From Neoechinorhynchus agilis (Eukaryota; Acanthocephala), in assembly GCA_051530055.1 (NCBI GenBank), contig CM121341.1:1736001-1800000 (forward strand): a DNA stretch of 64,000 bases, in the 5' to 3' direction. Below, in pieces: positions 13,231 through 25,674 of the stretch (positions within the stretch are counted from its first letter, which is position 1; the number at the start of each line of letters is the position of its first letter). A program made the translations under genes and the position numbers. The notes beneath the pieces were generated by a model that saw nothing but the letters and a program-made list of their open reading frames with translations, made no database searches and had not been told where the DNA came from.

Positions 13231-13905
13231 TCCCAAAAAGCCAGTCAAAAGTCACGCACCAGAAGCTTTTCCTTATTTTCTCAATGCCTACGGGACCCCG
13301 ACTCCTTTGCTGTTCAACGACCACCTCATTTGGTCCGAAAGAGGAGTGCAGTAGGGAGACCCACTCGGTTCAATCGCTTTCTCCTTTACAGTGAATCCAC
13401 TAGCGCGTTCGCCCCAGTCTGGCTTAAACGGTTGGTACCCGGATAACGCTACGCTCGGAGGTGATCCCTCCGTTGTACTGAGTAATCTGGAGACACTCGT
13501 AAGGGAGACTGCGAGATTGGCCGTTGAGCTTAATGCAGGGAGATGCAAATTGTTTGTAATGAACATCGAAGACGAGTCAGCGCAGAGCGAATTCGTCAAA
13601 GGTTTTAGAAATCCGGCACCCGGTCTAGAATTTATCGCTCTGGACCGGCTGAGTCTCTTCGGGAGCTGCGTTTTTGATTCTAATGTGGAAAATGAAATTC
13701 CTCTGAACTGTAACCAGCGGAAAGTACAAGTATGGGGAAAGCAAAGAGTCGTGTCCAAGAGGACTGAATTTTGCTCGAAGCAATCCAGCAGAAGTGTGGT
13801 GAATCCTTTAGCTGCTAGATATCATGTGCCCTTTGGGATCCGACGAGATCAGCAGCGGAAGAAAGACTCCGGCGTCGACGGATTTTCTGGTGTTGCCGGT
13901 TGAAG
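13231..13905 (+). pseudogene. Non-LTR retrotransposon reverse transcriptase fragment (dead)
   Basis: The plus strand carries the palm and thumb part of a non-LTR reverse transcriptase. An upstream segment resembles the GDPLG region, and then the frame at 13391-13903 reads SGLNGWYPDNATLGGDPSVV followed by the block NLETLVRETARL and the block LNAGRCKLFVMN. The catalytic box, which should be Y-x-D-D, reads YPDN, so the enzyme is inactivated. The segment is more GC-rich than its neighbours and abuts the truncated satellite exactly, so it probably marks an insertion or rearrangement breakpoint. A related copy on the minus strand at 46.08-47.4 kb keeps YLDD in the same position. Both are fragments broken by stops. 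Confidence 0.75.
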
Positions 13906-14850
13906 CGATCGCGGGATTTGACCAAATCCATACAACGTGATTTGAAGGGCTCATTTTATGCGCAAAACCGCCAATTTCGTGGCTGAAAAAGAGTCTAAAC
14001 AAACGGGGCGTATACCTATGGAGTGGCCTGGTGTCGCAGTAGCGTTAGGGGTATTCTTGGTCTTTTCACTTGGCTCGTTAAGTTTTCCGTCTTCATATTG
14101 TTGTCTAGCATCCAGGTTCCGAGCGAATCGAGGCGTCAAAAGCTTTGTTAATTTCAAGTTGTATCGAGACTTTATTGACCCCAGTAATTTGATTATTGAA
14201 GTTCTGCAAATCATTTATCAACGAGTTTACTCCTTTACCTAAGAATGAATCCATGGAAGTTTTGTGGTATTAATTTTTTCTTCAGAATATAGTTCTTTAA
14301 ATTTTAATTTACAACTTTTTCTGTAATTGAGATAAGAAGGTTCTGAATGGCGATAAGTATTACGTCACAAGGGTTTGAAATTATTTTTTTACTATTTTCC
14401 GAGCCTTATTTATTAATAATAAGTATTGGAACGATAGTTTTCTACTCCAAAGTCTTAATAAAAGTTCTCTATTCTCAACTGTGATTTATTGTAATACTTT
14501 GCAGGAGCGAGCATTGTCGGCATTAAATTTACCATCCCATAACGAGAGGATATCTTCTTTGGATAGTTCCATTAAATCGGTATTATTAGCAGGCAGTCAT
14601 GTTGGGGAAGGAGTGATTCCAAAAAGATTGCTAAATAAAATTTAGCCAGTTACATCTGGGTATGAAATTGTGGCCATTAAATTGGAAGTTTTGTGTTTCC
14701 AATCTATTCATTTTTTATTTAAAAGTGTATTCCAACAATTTGGGGGGAGATTTTTGAATCCCAAGTGTCAATAAAAACAAAACTTGATCAATCATGCCGC
14801 TGGAAATTTAAGTTCTATTATATAACAAGTTAGATCGTACACACCACCGC
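13906..14850. other. Retroelement debris and AT-rich spacer
   Basis: The first ~330 bases keep the higher GC content of the adjacent reverse transcriptase fragment and contain overlapping short frames on both strands with no clear domain. From about 14243 to 14850 the sequence is AT-rich with no gene I can support. Confidence 0.4.
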
Positions 14851-15555
14851 TCTGGATCATTCAGCTGCCGTCCTTGTGTAACGGTCTAAAGGACGGATGC
14901 AGCGTTCCCTCTCGCTGTTTAGTTAGACCTATGTTTTATAGGAGGAATGCTCCTGCCCTCTGATCGCCAGTGATTCGTCTCAATCTCTAAGACAATTGCT
15001 TCACCAGGTCTTGCGCCGCGGTACCAAACGACCCGAGCGTCTCGACGCCAAAGAAATGGTGATTTCGACTTAGGCCCCGGTATTTTGCCTTTTTGCTTTC
15101 CTCAGCGGCGGTTTTTGCTCCCTCTACTGTTTAACAGCCGCGAATTTTGTGTTGCTGGCTGCGAATGACATCCCAAAGAAGGCATTTGCCTCCTTTCGCC
15201 GCGGAAATACTGTGACAACGTCCGGCCTATGGCGGGCTCGGCTCTAGATTGTTGGGCGCATTCACAGCATTCAGGGCATGGCTAAAAGCACCGCGTTCAT
15301 CTCGGCGTGTCGTGAGAACCTTCAGCCTGATTGCCGACAGACGAGACCATGGCGTTCCGATGGATCCACGGTCACTCCGCAACGGCAGCGATAAGATGTG
15401 CACATCGGTACCCCAAGCCTCAGTGACACTGCAATCCTTACTGTCTCGTAGGAGATCACAGTCAAGGTTTAACTTATGCACATAATTTTGCTGGTTCATA
15501 CTTATATAGAGCGTAGAAACGGTCTTCGCAACGTTCTCCGGATATAGCACGCGAG
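14850..15555 (+). mobile_element. Retroelement fragment, inverted copy of 47.76-48.26 kb
   Basis: From about 14855 the plus strand matches the reverse complement of about 47800-48262 over several hundred bases, with small indels. Shared landmarks are CCGCTCTGGATCA, CAGTGATTCGTCTCAATCTC, GGCCCCGGTATTTTGCC, TTTCGCCGCGGAAATACTGT and TTGTTGGGCGCATTCACAG. In the 46-48 kb copy this segment lies upstream of reverse transcriptase domains, so it is probably the 5' part of the same non-LTR element. Here it lies downstream of the reverse transcriptase fragment, so the order is rearranged or there were two insertions. Short open frames across it (15227-15559 and 15249-15485) are not supported as genes. 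Confidence 0.75.
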
Positions 15556-15580
15556 ACAAATTTTATTTGCCATAAATCTC

Positions 15581-16165
15581 TTAAAACCTTGTGCATCCAT
15601 TAAGCTGTTGTTGAGAGTTTATGTTTATCCTCGACAACCTGTTGCTCACAATGACAGTTGCCAGCAATATTGGTAATATAATAGAAGTATACACTGATAA
15701 TTGTGTTAGGAAAATCCAATGGATTATAATTACAGCTTGTGACCATCGCTTACAACTGCTTGTTTTATGGACGTGGGACATCGGATTGTTTTGTGTCCAA
15801 GTTAAATTCATCTGTAGATGATGATAAACATTTTTCATGTGCAATATCCAATGAGCCGTCAAAAGTCCGTATTGAACGATGATTGTTCCTATCAATACTG
15901 TTGGTCTTATTGTTTTGCTGAATTCGTTACCAATAGTCAAAACGACAAGGACACTAGTTGTGAAGAAGATACAGCTGATAGTTGATACGAGCAATAACGG
16001 TATCTGGCTCTCCCATTGTCTTGCGCAGTGCCACAGAATGAAAGCGTTTGATAGACAACAAACTAAAGCAATCGATATTTGTAGAAATTGAGGCGCTCGG
16101 CAGTCAGCTAGAAATTTTAAATTTTCGATGAATATGCCACTATGGGACTGGGTTTTAACTTTCAT
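15581..16165 (-). CDS. Small multi-pass membrane protein, unknown
   Basis: Single-exon frame of 194 aa. Four hydrophobic segments are visible, at about residues 27-46, 55-78, 87-108 and 143-170, joined by short hydrophilic loops. The N-terminus is cytoplasm-like with no cleavable signal. This is the layout of a four-span (MARVEL- or tetraspan-like) protein, but no family signature is clear. For example, there is no CCG motif for tetraspanins. It sits beside retroelement debris, and its stop codon falls about 20 nt from that debris. The hydrophobic pattern makes a real gene more likely than a chance frame. It could also be one exon of a larger protein. Confidence 0.5.
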   Translation of the reverse strand: MKVKTQSHSGIFIENLKFLADCRAPQFLQISIALVCCLSNAFILWHCARQWESQIPLLLVSTISCIFFTTSVLVVLTIGNEFSKTIRPTVLIGTIIVQYGLLTAHWILHMKNVYHHLQMNLTWTQNNPMSHVHKTSSCKRWSQAVIIIHWIFLTQLSVYTSIILPILLATVIVSNRLSRININSQQQLNGCTRF

Positions 16166-19100
16166 ATCCCGTTGACTTCAAGGTTTAAAAACTATCTTTT
16201 CATTTGCAGTTTTTAATCTTAAATATTGGACAGTTAACGAGTAGTGTGCTTGTTTGCGCTTTACTCTGGTTGCCATCCATGTAAACTGTAAAAGGTTATG
16301 ATACCTTTTTGACTTTTATATTTTAATAGTCACAAATTTCAACTGAAACGAGGGGCGAGATATAGTGTTTATTAGCACGTTTTAATTGGAGTTTTCACTA
16401 TTTGCCATCGGCAACACTTTTAATGGCTCATTTAGCATAGTAACAATGCATTGGTTTGCCACGCTAGAAATTGAATTTACATAACTCGAGAAGGAGTCCA
16501 TGGTTATGTCTAAGACAGCTTAATCTCAATTGATAAAGTTCGACTACGCGTTCTAGATAGAATCAAAATGGATGCCGGTATGCTTTACAAACCGCGATGT
16601 CTTCAGACAATCTATGACACTTTGGAATATGACAAATGGATGCATTTAGCGTCCTAAAATTAGTTCTTTATGAAATATAGGCCGATTCTTTACATCGAAG
16701 TCGAACGGTGCGTCTTGTTTCATAGATATTCTTAGACAGCACAATTCATCAGGGTGCAGTTCTTATGAATTATAGTAGAGGTTTGTAAATTAAATGCTCA
16801 TTTACTCAAACAATGATGGGTAATTTTCATGTTGACTCCTTAGAAATAATAATTTAAAAATTGTAATTTGAAATTAAGGGAGAATTGATTGCAACGGCTA
16901 GTATATTCAAAGTTCAAATATTTTTTAGATATCTCATCGTATGCTATAAAAGGTTACCACAAAGCAAAAGAAACTAACTAACGAAAAAACTTGTTCGTGG
17001 TTTCCAAAGATCCTTTATATAATTGGTATAGGTCTTATAGATTTTTAGAAAGCAAAGCGGGGGTTAAACGAAGAATCTAATTTTTATTTAAGTAAATTTT
17101 GCGTATTAAGTATTCTTGGTATAACCTTTGAAAGATAAAACATCAGCTATTCAATTTTTAATAAATTAAAATAAAATAGATTTTTTCAAACATTAACGAA
17201 AAATAAAAAGAGATCCGCTTCTTGTACTGGTGCCTATAACGAGCAACAAATTCTTGAACGTATCAGTTACTAAAAATACGAGGGCGAATTTTTTCAGTTT
17301 TGCATTTTCGGCAAATAGGAAAAATCGCAAATGTCGTACTTTACGATAATTGCGGAGGTGAAGAAAAATTTGACTGTACTCTATTTTTTAAATACTTTAA
17401 AGTCGTAAAGGGATTGAGGAGCAAGTCAAGCTTTATAGTAATTCACTATAAACTGAGAGCTTGAATTTTTCAATATACATTTTTTGCTCGATCTTAACTT
17501 GTTCGGATCTGATTAAAATCAATATTTGTGGCGCACATAGTAGTTCCCTTTTCAAAAATGCGAAATTTAAAACGCTGGTAAAAACATAAAGACGAATGTA
17601 CATAATGAAGGCGCCTGTTAGAAACGAAAATTGATCCCTTTTATTTAACATTGGCTAGCTTAATTTGTGCAATTTCAGATTCGCTCAGTCCAAGTTGAAT
17701 TTTTAAGACATGACTAATTCCGCTCTGCGTCTTTAATTTTGAAAAGTCAGAAAATCTAAATTAGAAAGTTATTAGTCTTTCTTTGATGTGGTTAGAAAAA
17801 GTTATTCGTTTTGCTTAATATCACACAACTTTCAACAAGATTAAAACAATGATAATAACGCCGCAAAATAGGATCCCGAAAAAATATACCACATTAGCTT
17901 GGTAAACAAGAAAACATTTAATTACAAACTATTAGTAATATTAACTCTTAATATCGCTTCCCTAATAAATCCCACTAAGATTGAAAAAGTTTCAGTATTT
18001 CATCAAAATAAAGCTTTCGTGAAATTATTTGTTCGGTTTCGATTTACGGAGAAAACTACGATTAAAATTGAATGTTAAATTACTTAAAACTTAAAATGTT
18101 AAAATGATCGCGAATTGAGTGTTCTGTATATTTCAAGATTAATTTAAATAAATTATTTTAATTACTATAATTGATACAGCATTTTTGCGTTTTCATAAAA
18201 CTTAAGAAAATACCTTGTGTTCCATTTAAATGGCAAGATCGGAGCGAAATATTTCGAATGAAGTTTCTCTTAACTTCAAATGTACGCTGTTAATTAAAAT
18301 AATTTTAGTGCCCATAACTTTGAAAATAAGAGAATATTGAGAGTGAGGAATTCATATCCTCCCACTTTTGCATACTTTACTGTAATGTCGACATTTTCAG
18401 GCGCCACACTTTAAATAACCTTGCAGTGCTGGTAAGGAATTTTGAATGCGCAATATTCATGTGCCGTAGATAAAGTGGTTCGGTTTGCTTCCTTCGATAT
18501 CAATTTATCAAAAAAATGGATCGAATCGCTGAAAAAGGTAAAATAAAGCCATCTAACCTCAAATTTGAATTTCGAGTAAACCTTTACTTCAATTTTTCTT
18601 TAAGAGTCATTATTTAATTTCAATCCTGAAGGACTAATCCGAGATTCATGACTGTGGGAGCCGGCACGCAGAATGTTTCCGTTTTGCAAAGCAGAGAAAG
18701 TTTTGGTCTTTAGCATTTCCATCAACAAGCTTAACGCTGGGAGGCATATTCGCAGATCATCATCTACCGTGCACATTTAATTATAAATCTCTTGTGACAA
18801 GTATGAGCGCCCCATGATCCATTATGTACTTTACAAAACCAAATCATTCATGATTCAAAGATCTTTCCAGTGTGTCAGAATTCTGGCAAATGCCCATCTA
18901 CAATGTTCTGGCCGCCGACGATCTTAATGGCATTTCCCAAGATAGTTTCTATTGCAATAGTTCTTACCTCAATAAAAAGACATGAATTGTATTTGATCCA
19001 ATGGAGTTGACGAAAACATTTCGATTGGAAATAAAAATGAAGTAAATGAATCGGAGGATAAAACTACTTGAGATATTGTATACATCATTAAGAAGAGCGA

Positions 19101-19790
19101 ATCGTTTCACTTGGGTTATTAGTTTACGGATCTGGTAACTACTGATCTTTACTGAAAGCGGATGTAGTTGTTCTTCACTTCTACGCTTCATCGCCCAATT
19201 TGAGGACTGAGAATTGTTCACGAAAGGTTGGGGCTTTTCACAACTGACTTAGTCGTCTTTTTTGAAATTTCTAATGGTGGCAATCAAATAATTTTATTAA
19301 CCTGGTGGTATAATAGAGGCACAGATAATACGCCAAAGTTTCAAAGATTCATCTCAGTTTTGCAATAGTAAGATCCGGCTAGTGACATTTCGAAGTTTAC
19401 ATGGATAATCACTGTAGTAGAGTCTAGAGTTTTCGGAAGAGATAAGACTTTATAACCTTAATTTGGCCCGCATTTAAGTCTCTAAATTCCTAAAATGACA
19501 TAAAAATAATCAAAGGTTTTATTTTTTAAAGTTATTGTACGCTGCTTAGATATTGTGAACTTAAACACAAAGTCAACTCCAAATTTGAAAAATGATAACT
19601 CAAAATAGATGCACACTAAAAGTAAAGGCACATTTGATAGTTTGATCTATGAGCTAAAGGAAGTAATATCATGGATTTTATAGAAAATACCGATTCTCTT
19701 GAATTCATCTAAACAAATGATGTTGCGTCGTTCTCTGCCACAAAACATTCACCAACCAAAAAAGGTCGCTTATAAATCAACTTTATTTAT
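16166..19790. other. Long gene-poor AT-rich interval
   Basis: About 3.6 kb with no coding region I can support. The longest open frames (minus 17433-17651, 72 aa; minus 18964-19221, 85 aa) have no domain, no good splice partners and AT-driven composition. A weak resemblance to satellite boxes occurs at about 16640-16665 (GGATGCATTTAGCGTCCTAA). A reverse-strand AATAAA at about 19785-19790 belongs to the gene that ends at 19802. Confidence 0.45.
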
Positions 19791-19801
19791 TAACACGAAT
19801 A

Positions 19802-22800
19802 CTATCCCAGATTGATCGGCTTTCGATTCCTTGGTGAGCTTAAAGCCTTAATAATTTCCTCTTCATTCGGATCATCGTCTTTATTCCCGGACGAATTCAC
19901 TTGAACTCCCTCGCTACTTGTAGAGTTAAAACGATCCATCTCGGGAGTTCCAGGTTCTGTTTTAACTGACGGATTAGATGAATCGGGGCTATTAATTTGA
20001 GGACGTAGTGAACGTAGATGGTGTGATCTTCTAAACGTTTCAGGCAAGCTGGACATTTCATCGTCATCATCGTCGCTACAATTGTCATAAATTCCCGGAA
20101 CGCCACAATGAGAATCAACTCCATCCACTGGAAATTTATCCAACATCAAAGTCGACTTTAAGCGCCCAAAAATTGTTGGATTCTGGACTGTGGATCTTGG
20201 AGCCGATTTGTCTACAACACCGGAAGTTCGCGTAATCTCGAATGTATTCGATGCTCTAGAATTTTTTGCCCCATCATTAGGAAAATGCTCGATTAAATTT
20301 AAATTTTCATCTTCCAGGAATCCTTCAAAGTGGTCATAACCACCAAAATTCAGTCCATACAACGGCACATCTTCGATTGCATCGTACTTTGTTGGAGTGA
20401 AGAGAAGACACCGATTGTCAACTTGAGAAACCCGTTCATCAACGCTTACGGTTCGCCGTTGGCCGTCTATTGCGTACAAGTAACCGTTATTTAGAAGTGA
20501 TAATATATAGGACAATCGATGTATCAAGCATTCTATTGCCGACCTTAGCATTATCGTCTTTTCAGCGGAAATCGCATAGGAATGTCTTTGTCTGGTTATC
20601 GATTGTCGTGCTCCGGTATTCGATCCTCGACTGCGTAAAGCGAGGCCACTTTCCTGTTCCACGATGATCACGAAAATCGCTCGATCGGCATAGAGCTTTA
20701 TCCGCTCACCAACAACACGAGCGGCAGGCAACGAGTATGGAATCCTCTCTTTAGTAAATGCATTTCTTAGGGTGCATCTGAACCACACGTATCCACGTTT
20801 GGCAAGTGGCTGTCTTAGCAGCTGCTCGAGAGTTGTGTATTTCCAGCTAAGAGCGGAATCCGGCTCGATTGGAATTCGAAAAACCGAATCATCGGGAAGC
20901 TCAATAATGCACTCTGCTCTATTGATTAAGCGATGCAATTGAGAGTTTTTCCTGCCGAATGGGGCTTTATTTGAAGACCTGACTAGAGTTGTTGTAGCTT
21001 CTGAATCGGGTTTTTTCACTGTAAACTTCTTCCATTTCATCCAAGCTTTTGTCCAAGGTAGCAAAGATAGTGTTTTCTTTTCGTTTGTTTCCTAAATTTA
21101 AGATAAGATTTAGTTTGTGCATCCTTAAATTTAAGAGCACTTTGACTGTCTCAAACGTTTCACTTTGCGTAGAGTATGTATTCTTAAAAACATTGCTTCT
21201 GATCAGCGTAAAAAGTTTTAAGCTTCACTCAACACGAATATATGTATGAATGAAAATCAATTCAATCAAAAATGCTATTTTTGTTTCTTGGTTTCAAATT
21301 AAGCCCACAATATGATTTGAACCACTTTTTGGTCTGTTGAGGATTTGAATTACACATTCTAGCTTAGAAAAAGAACAGCGTTCTACACTTCAGACCATCG
21401 ATGGTCTATGTAGATTTATACGAAGGGCTATAGATGTTCCTAATCTATGAACCCCATACCATTTTAAAGGAAAGCTTAATTAAAATTTACAACTTTGTCT
21501 GTTAAAAAGCGAAGTTTAAAATATATGAAAGTTAATAATGTGAATTCCGGTTAAAGTGCTGCTACAAAAGGGTGCATTAGACCGATATATAACAAATTAT
21601 TTCGAAAAGCTGCAATATTACTAAAAATGGCTCCGTGTACGAGACTGGTAACTGCTCTAAAAGTAGACACAGATAAGATTCGTTGAAGCCACGAAAATAC
21701 CCGGAAAATTGCGCTAGGTCAAGATTTGAACAACATCTTTTATCGTATAATTTTGCAATTGGCTTAAACGAATCATCAGCTTCGATATAAAATTCTCATA
21801 TAAAACAAAGCGTTAATAGCTCTTACCAAAATCATACTCAAAATATAAAATGTACTAAAATATTTTCTCTTCTTATGAGCGTAGAATGCAATGTCAGGTC
21901 CCCCCAATACTGTAAATAGAATAAATCTGTATAACCTTGAACAGTACAGTCGAGGCAGGCATGTGCAAACAAGAATGGGAGAAAATCTTCCTTTTAAGGG
22001 CCAGGGCCTTGAGGCAACAAACGAATTATTCATTCCCACACTTGGCTCCCTTCTTCAGCCTTTACAAAACTATCCTCCTCACATTCAAATTTGACGATTT
22101 TGGTCCCATTTGAAAAGTATATAAACCTCCCCTTGAAATTTTTTATCAACTTACTTGTGCTTTTTTATCGTCAATGGGAGTTATTTCTGGAGTACTTTGC
22201 GACGATTGAGCAGGAATAACTGCATACTGGTCTCTGGTGGTTTCTTTACCTGAGGAAAGACGATTTTTATACATATCAGATTTGATAAAACGCTGATAAC
22301 TGTCATATTTCATGAGTTTGTAAATCTATATTTTTGGAGGACCGAAATCTATAAACTTTTGAGACTTAAAAGAACAAACCTGCTCTTGAATACCAGCGAA
22401 CAGGTACCTAGATGGTAATTGTAGCGCTTCATTGATTTCTGAATTGATTTCTATTGAGCATAATTCCTTGGACCGATCATCTACTCCATTGGTCTCTCAC
22501 TCAAAACAATCCACATGAGAGCCCAGTGGCTACGTTAATTACCCTCGTTGCAGTCGGAGCAAGGAAACGTGCCCAAATACTCTGTGCTTGTTTTCTGCGC
22601 TCATCGCAATCATCAATTTGTTCATATTGTACACATGCTAACCAAAAATCTAGATTTTCTTCACTGAATTCGGATCGTAGGAATTCCTATAGTACCATAT
22701 GATTATTTACGAAAAGTTCTATTTTAAATCCTTAGAGATAAAACACATACCCGAAATACATTGCGACCTTCGGAATCGTCCAATAGGTCATGCAATGAAT

Positions 22801-22971
22801 TCGTCCACTTGCTAAAAAGTTCATTGGTGTCCGGATTCAAAGGAGCGAACGAACGACGATTCGACATATCTTCATTCGGTTCGTCTATGTTTTTGTTGTG
22901 ATCACCGATATCCGTTAGGTGAGAGGACAAAGTGTTTGTCAGTCGAAGAACGTTATTCTCATGTTGTCGCA
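19802..22971 (-). CDS. RGS12/RGS14/Loco-like regulator of G-protein signalling
   Basis: Modelled exons on the minus strand: about 22971-22751, 22686-22543, 22493-22380, 22325-22155 and 21091-19802, all joining in phase. The first four encode a full RGS domain: KWTNSLHDLLDD, then FREFLRSEFSEENLDFWLAC, then QIYKLMKYDSYQRFIKSDMY. This is the R12-type signature, and the domain is a GTPase-activating protein for Gi/o alpha subunits. The last exon begins after a TTTAG acceptor. It contains CIIELPDDSVFRIPIEPDSA and ends the module with IKLYADRAIFVIIVE, as in the first Ras-binding-like domain of RGS12/14. The stretch from MLRSAIECLIHRLSYILSLL resembles the second. The C-terminal ~180 aa are acidic and serine-rich, and no GoLoco motif (ending D-Q-R) is visible. 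The true start is uncertain. An in-frame ATG lies at 22867, and upstream exons are possible. AATAAA follows the stop. Confidence 0.85.
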
Positions 22972-23725
22972 CTAGAGTGGATCACTTTTGTGGCACGGCC
23001 GGAATGGATTAAGACAACGATTTCTGTCTCCGAGAACACATATACACACGTGCTCTCCGATGTGCCAATGGGCGGAAAGGGAATACAGTGAGTGCTTCGC
23101 TTAAAACATGAGTTGTCTGTTTTCCTGAAAGTTTCGATAAACAAGCAGGGATTATTCGAGTTGATCTTTTATTTGTAAAATAATATATACGAAAATCGGG
23201 AGAAAATCAAAATTTATTTTATTTTACACTACATTTAAATCAACTGTTTGGCTCATAAGCTCGGCAATAACATTACTCGTTCGTGACATTTAAACGAACG
23301 ACTTTTGATATCTAAAAGTTCTAATAGATCGAGGAAATTAAAGTACAGAATTTATTGGGGCGGAAATTATTAGCAAAAATACGTAAACTTTTTGAAACTC
23401 TCATAACAAAATTGGTTTCAGTAGAGCAACTTTTATGAATTTAGGGCAGCATAAGATACATCGTTTGACTCTTTTAAACCTAATATTTTTTTATCTAGAT
23501 TGCATTTTTGCTTTCAAGCGCAAAAAGTTCCAATTTATGCGAATGTTAATTTAGACAAAGAAGGATTTAGAAAGAGAAAACGTAAATCCACAATGATTAG
23601 TTTGTACACTTTTGGGAACATAAGCATCGATAGTATTTTAGTAGCAAAAATATTTTTCCATCTCTATGCATTTATAAGATAAATTATTTAATCTTCGACG
23701 TTGAATAATTTTATCCGGTGATTTG
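22972..23725. other. 5' flank of the RGS gene and spacer
   Basis: The minus strand at 23144-22959 has an open frame with a possible TTTCAG acceptor at about 23131. It may contain an upstream exon of the RGS gene, but I could not join it in phase. From 23150 to 23725 the sequence is AT-rich with no gene seen. Confidence 0.35.
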
Positions 23726-23727
23726 AG

Positions 23728-25600
23728 GAGCATGATTCGCCACATAATGGATAATTATATCTAGAAGTATCTACTTGTTTCTTCGAAGCGTCAAAAGACA
23801 ACTAGGCTGAAAAGAGACCTTCTAGACCATCTTAAAATGAAGATTTCATCAATAATAGTGGCATTGCTCTTTTTTTGTTAAAGGATTAAATGGATAATTA
23901 TATCTACAAGTATCTACTTGTTTCTTCGAAGCGTCAAAAGACAACTAGGCTAAAAATGAGACCTTCTAGACCATCTTAAAATGAAGATTTCATCAATAAT
24001 AGTGGCATTGCTCTTTTTTTGTTAAAGGATTAAATGGATAATTATATCTACAAGTATCTACTTGTTTCTTCGAAGCGTCAAAAGACAACTAGGCTAAAAA
24101 TGAGACCTTCTAGACCATCTTAAAATGAAGATTTCATCAATAATAGTGGCATTGCTCTTTTTTTGTTAAAGGATTAAATGGATAATTATATCTACAAGTA
24201 TCTACTTGTTTCTTCGAAGCGTCAAAAGACAACTGGGCTGAAAAAGAGACCTTCGTGACCATCTTAAAATGAAGATTTCATCAATAATAGTGGCATTGCT
24301 CTTTTTTGTTAAAGGATTAAATGGATAATTATATCTACAAGTATCCACTTGTTTCTTCGAAGCGTCAAAAGACAACTAGGCTAAAAAGAGACCTTCTAGA
24401 CCATCTAAAAGGAAGATTTCATCAATAATAGTGGCATTGCTCTTTTTTGTTAAAGGATTAAATGGATAATTATATCTACAAGTATCTACTTGTTTCTTCG
24501 AAGCGTCAAAAGACAACTGGGCTGAAAAGAGACCTTCGTGACCATCTAAAATGAAGATTTCATCAATAATAGTGGCATTGCTCTTTTTTGTTAAAGGATT
24601 AAATGGATAATTATATCTACAAGTATCTACTTGTTTCTTCGAAGCGTCAAAAGACAACTGGGCCGAAAAAGAGACCTTCGTGACCATCTAAAAGGAAGAT
24701 TTCATCAATAATAGTGGCATTGCTCTTTTTTGTTAAAGGATTAAATGGTTAATTATATCTACAAGTATCTACTTGTTTCTTCGAAGCGTCAAAAGACAAC
24801 TGGGCTGAAAAAGAGACCTTCGTGACCATCTAAAAGGAAGATTTCATCAATAATAGTGGCATTGTTCTTTTTTTGTTAAAGGATTAAATGGATAATAATA
24901 TCTACAAGTATCTACTTGTTTCTTCGAAGCGTCAAAAGACAACTGGGCTGAAAAGAGACCTTCTTGACCATCTTAAAATGAAGATTTCATCAATAATAGT
25001 GGCATTGCTCTTTTTTGTTAAAGGATTAAATGGATAATTATATCTACAAGTATCTACTTGTTTCTTCGAAGCGTCAAAAGACAACTAGGCTGAAAAAGAG
25101 ACCTTAACCATCTAAAAGGAAGATTTCATCAATAATAGTGGCATTGCTCTTTTTTTGTTAAAGGATTAAATGGATAATTATATCTACAAGTATCTACTTG
25201 TTTCTTCGAAGCGTCAAAAGACAACTGGGCTGAAAAAGAGACCTTGACCATCTAAAAGGAAGATTTCATCAATAATAGTGGCATTGCTCTTTTTTGTTAA
25301 AGGATTAAATGGTTAATTATATCTACAAGTATCTACTTGTTTCTTCGAAGCGTCAAAAGACAACTGGGCTGAAAAAGAGACCTTCTAGACCATCTAAAAT
25401 GAAGATTTCATCAATAATAGTGGCATTGCTCTTTTTTTGTTAAAGGATTAAATGGATAATAATATCTACAAGTATCTACTTGTTTCTTCGAAGCGTCAAA
25501 AGACAACTAGGCTAAAAATGAGACCTTCGTGACCATCTAAAAGGAAGATTTCATCAATAATAGTGGCATTGCTCTTTTTTGTTAAAGGATCAATAATGTT
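23728..25600. repeat. Tandem satellite, ~142-bp monomer, about 13 copies
   Basis: AAGGATTAAATGGATAATTA recurs at about 23880, 24024, 24168, 24311, 24452 and onward, a period of 141-144 bp. Each unit holds TTTCTTCGAAGCGTCAAAAG, GAAGATTTCATCAATAATAG and GTGGCATTGCTC. Every unit also contains the short inverted repeat ACAAGTA-TC-TACTTGT. Copies are over 90% alike by eye, and they differ in T-run length and in a CTAGACC/GTGACC variant. A 103-aa frame (24376-24687) crosses two units because those units happen to keep phase. I do not regard it as a gene. Confidence 0.95.
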
Positions 25601-25674
25601 AGTCTGATTATGAGCGATCCACGATTAGCATTACATAGATATTAGTTTTACAATATTTGTATTATAACACATTT

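Noticed and set aside
16555-16690. Weak similarity to satellite boxes (GGATGCATTTAGCGTCC)
   Set aside because: Only one short box matches and the spacing differs. It is probably chance in AT-rich sequence.
21776-22094. Frames on both strands within the large RGS intron
   Set aside because: They lie inside the 21092-22154 intron and overlap one another on opposite strands. No homology seen.
22959-23144. Candidate upstream exon of the RGS gene
   Set aside because: Protein-like composition, but no donor joins it in phase to the RGS exon, so it is mentioned only as a possibility.
24376-24687. 103-aa internally repeated frame in the 142-bp satellite
   Set aside because: It is open only where two neighbouring units have lengths divisible by three. 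Neighbours have frameshifting T-run changes.
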